The translations under genes and the position numbers were made by a program. Shown here one piece after another: positions 62,440 to 64,000 of a stretch of 64,000 nucleotides of DNA. The notes beneath the pieces were generated by a model. The model was not told where the DNA came from. It saw only the letters and a program-made list of their open reading frames with translations, and did no database searches. The number at the start of each line of letters is the position of its first letter. Position 1 is the stretch's first letter. This stretch comes from Vombatus ursinus (Eukaryota > Chordata > Mammalia > Diprotodontia > Vombatidae): NCBI RefSeq assembly GCF_900497805.2, contig NW_020948983.1, positions 23,957,202 to 24,021,201 on the forward strand, read 5' to 3'.

Positions 62440-63240
62440 TCAATGAACCAAATGACCCATTTATAGCATTGTGGAAGATCAGGGTTTAATTTGAGATGAG
62501 AAATAGATATTTATCTCAATGCTTTAATCTTTTCCCTCTGATTCATAGGAGCTGGCTCAAATGAATAGTAATTAATGAGCTCACTTCTAAGGCTGATTGC
62601 CATTTGAATGCTGCTGGGTCTGCTTGTTGCAGGAAAGAATCCAATTTTAGAAAACAAATTAAAAAACTGTTTTTGAGCTCCATTTCAATTGGCTGGTGGC
62701 AAAGCCACTGATCATCTTCCAAATTATTAAGAATTAGCATTTTTTAATCCTCTTGATAAATATCTTGCTTTTTACAACCAGGTTACTACTCCCTTCTCTA
62801 GTCATACTTAATTCTGCAAAGGAAAGCTTTCTCCTCATGTTACAAGTACATGGAGGAAGTTTCAGTCATTCAGATGAAACAATGCCCTGAGAATTATTCA
62901 CAGCTAGTGAGAAAGGGGTGCTTTAGTTTTAAGGTTCAACTTCCAACATAAGCACGAGCCTTTCTAATAGAACTCTTGTTAATGACTTGGAGCCGATTAA
63001 GCTGATCCCTCCTCTCTAATAAATGTGCTTGTATTTGATGTTGTAATGATCTACCGTGCAGGGGTGGCATAAAGAGTAATTAGCTAATGTGCAAAAGCAC
63101 TTTGAAAATGAAAAGTGCCAAATATTTTTATATTATGGAATATACAACAATGTTATTATACTAGCAAAAATGACAATGAGTAATTAGTTCCAACCAAACC
63201 ATAAAACGACCAGGAGTTCAGTTCATATATTCATTTGAAA
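62440..63240. promoter_or_regulatory. Candidate conserved non-coding / enhancer-like stretch
   Basis: Eight hundred bases free of recognised repeats and long frames, with several homeodomain-type TAATTA cores (62568, 63078, 63181), a GAATTAGCATTTTTT motif and AT-rich blocks between short GC-richer words. This texture is common in vertebrate developmental enhancers. It is a guess from composition; conservation was not tested. Confidence 0.3.
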
Positions 63241-63354
63241 GTGGCTGGCTCAACCTTGAGGATCTCTTGCAAGCTTTTGCTGTTTCAGGGCAAAGTAAAC
63301 TTCTTTTAGTTAACTATTCAGTGACTTAGGAGTGCTTTATTTCATCTCAACTTC

Positions 63355-63510
63355 CAACCTGACCAGGGTGCAGTTTTACCTCTCTGAACATGTTCTTCCT
63401 CACGTATCAAGTGGGGGAAAATATTTATCCTGAGATCAAAGGAGAGAATAATTGTAAAGCTCTTAGCACAGTTCCTGGCACATAATAGGCACTTAATAAG
63501 TGCTTGGGGA
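63355..63510 (+). mobile_element. MIR-type SINE, 3' half
   Basis: GCTCTTAGCACAGTTCCTGG, CATAATAGGCACTTAATAAG. Confidence 0.78.
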
Positions 63511-63699
63511 TAAAGTATATCTATGTTTGCCTTCTGTCTGGTCTATTCTTGCTGTTATCGCTTATTGTTGTTTAGTTATTGTTGTCATTTTTGCATGTTG
63601 CCATTTACTGGGCCTACAGTTTCATCAATGTGGGGAATTTCCAGTGAATGATTTACTAATACAGATTGGAACCTGTCCTGCGGTTTAGAATCTTAGAAT

Positions 63700-63765
63700 T
63701 GTTGGGAGCACTGAGGATTTAAGTGACTTATCCAGGGTCATACTGCATGTGTGTGTCAGAGTATG
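63700..63765 (-). mobile_element. MIR CORE fragment
   Basis: ATTTAAGTGACTTATCCAGG with GTCATACTGC. Confidence 0.6.
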
Positions 63766-63829
63766 TGTCATACTGTTATGTATGTATGTATGAACCCGGG
63801 TTTTTTTCTGATTATGAGGTTAGCTGCTT

Positions 63830-63905
63830 CTCACAAGGTTATTCAGGAAATCAAATGGGATAATGTATGTAAAATGCTATACAAATGTTAGGATTTATTA
63901 TCATC
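63830..63905 (+). mobile_element. MIR 3' fragment
   Basis: AAATCAAATGGGATAATGTA, AATGCTATACAAATGTTAGG. Confidence 0.65.
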
Positions 63906-63910
63906 ACGTT

Positions 63911-63938
63911 TTTCTTTCTTTCTTTCTTTCTTTTTTTT
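63911..63938. repeat. (TTTC)n simple repeat
   Basis: Five TTTC units run into a poly-T. Confidence 0.93.
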
Positions 63939-64000
63939 TACCAATAGACATGAAATTCCCAAATCATTGCAGAATACACATGAATGGGTTTAACTGCTTT

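Noticed and set aside
62543-62740. 65-codon minus frame as a coding exon
   Set aside because: Lies in the candidate regulatory stretch; no splice signals or family similarity support it.

Overview
The window reads as 64 kb of marsupial nuclear DNA with no host gene that the sequence supports. The marsupial call rests on its repeats: thirteen copies of a MAR1-like CORE-SINE (tRNA-type head, CORE, tail ending in CTGAACAACAAC), three copies of a second tRNA-type SINE, marsupial-style L1 ends, a half-L1 (HAL1) element, and RTE LINE fragments, on a dense background of old mammalian L2, L3/CR1 and MIR copies. Composition is AT-rich and uniform. I found no CpG island, spliced exon series, functional tRNA, CRISPR array or bacterial-type operon. 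Nearly all open frames are chance frames or LINE remnants. The species cannot be fixed from the sequence.

Layout. 1-10.5 kb is L2 in many pieces, including one long sense copy (3545-6140) that keeps endonuclease-like and reverse-transcriptase-like stretches. MIR and MAR1 copies are nested in it, and a 5'-truncated L1 at 7535-7976 has a perfect 19-bp target duplication. 10.5-17 kb holds hAT-like DNA transposons, MIRs and a minus-strand RTE LINE in two blocks (14690-15240 and 15770-16425). 17-20 kb is mostly unassigned, possibly unique DNA. 20-27.3 kb is packed with SINEs, L1 ends and L3. 27.5-28.1 kb is a GC-richer, internally repeated block that I could not name. 28.5-33 kb alternates unassigned DNA with L2. 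33377-36014 is a complete-length HAL1 between perfect 18-bp target duplications. 36-43 kb carries a pair of related LTR-like fragments, several antisense L2 copies and, at 42733-43026, a diverged retrocopy of 7SL RNA. 43-50 kb holds an RTE 3' end and a long minus-strand L1 split by a solo LTR. 50-58 kb is dominated by L3/CR1, including two copies meeting tail to tail near 56.1 kb. 58-64 kb mixes SINEs with two stretches that look like unique, perhaps conserved, non-coding DNA (61.4-62.0 and 62.4-63.2 kb).

How the parts relate. The region is best read as layers. L2, MIR and L3 form the oldest floor. RTE and L1 pieces, hAT elements and LTR fragments lie on or in it. MAR1, the HAL1 and the short L1 are inserted into older copies. 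MAR1 and the RTE fragment at 43211 share the same terminal CTGAACAACAAC, which fits RTE-driven movement of MAR1. HAL1 encodes only an ORF1-type protein and would have needed an L1 partner.

No undescribed biological system was found. The best leads are the 7SL retrocopy, the HAL1 insertion, the unnamed tandem block at 27.5 kb, the unnamed insert in L3 at 55 kb, and the candidate conserved non-coding stretch at 62.4-63.2 kb. Family names come from recognition of sequence patterns and were not tested by a database search.
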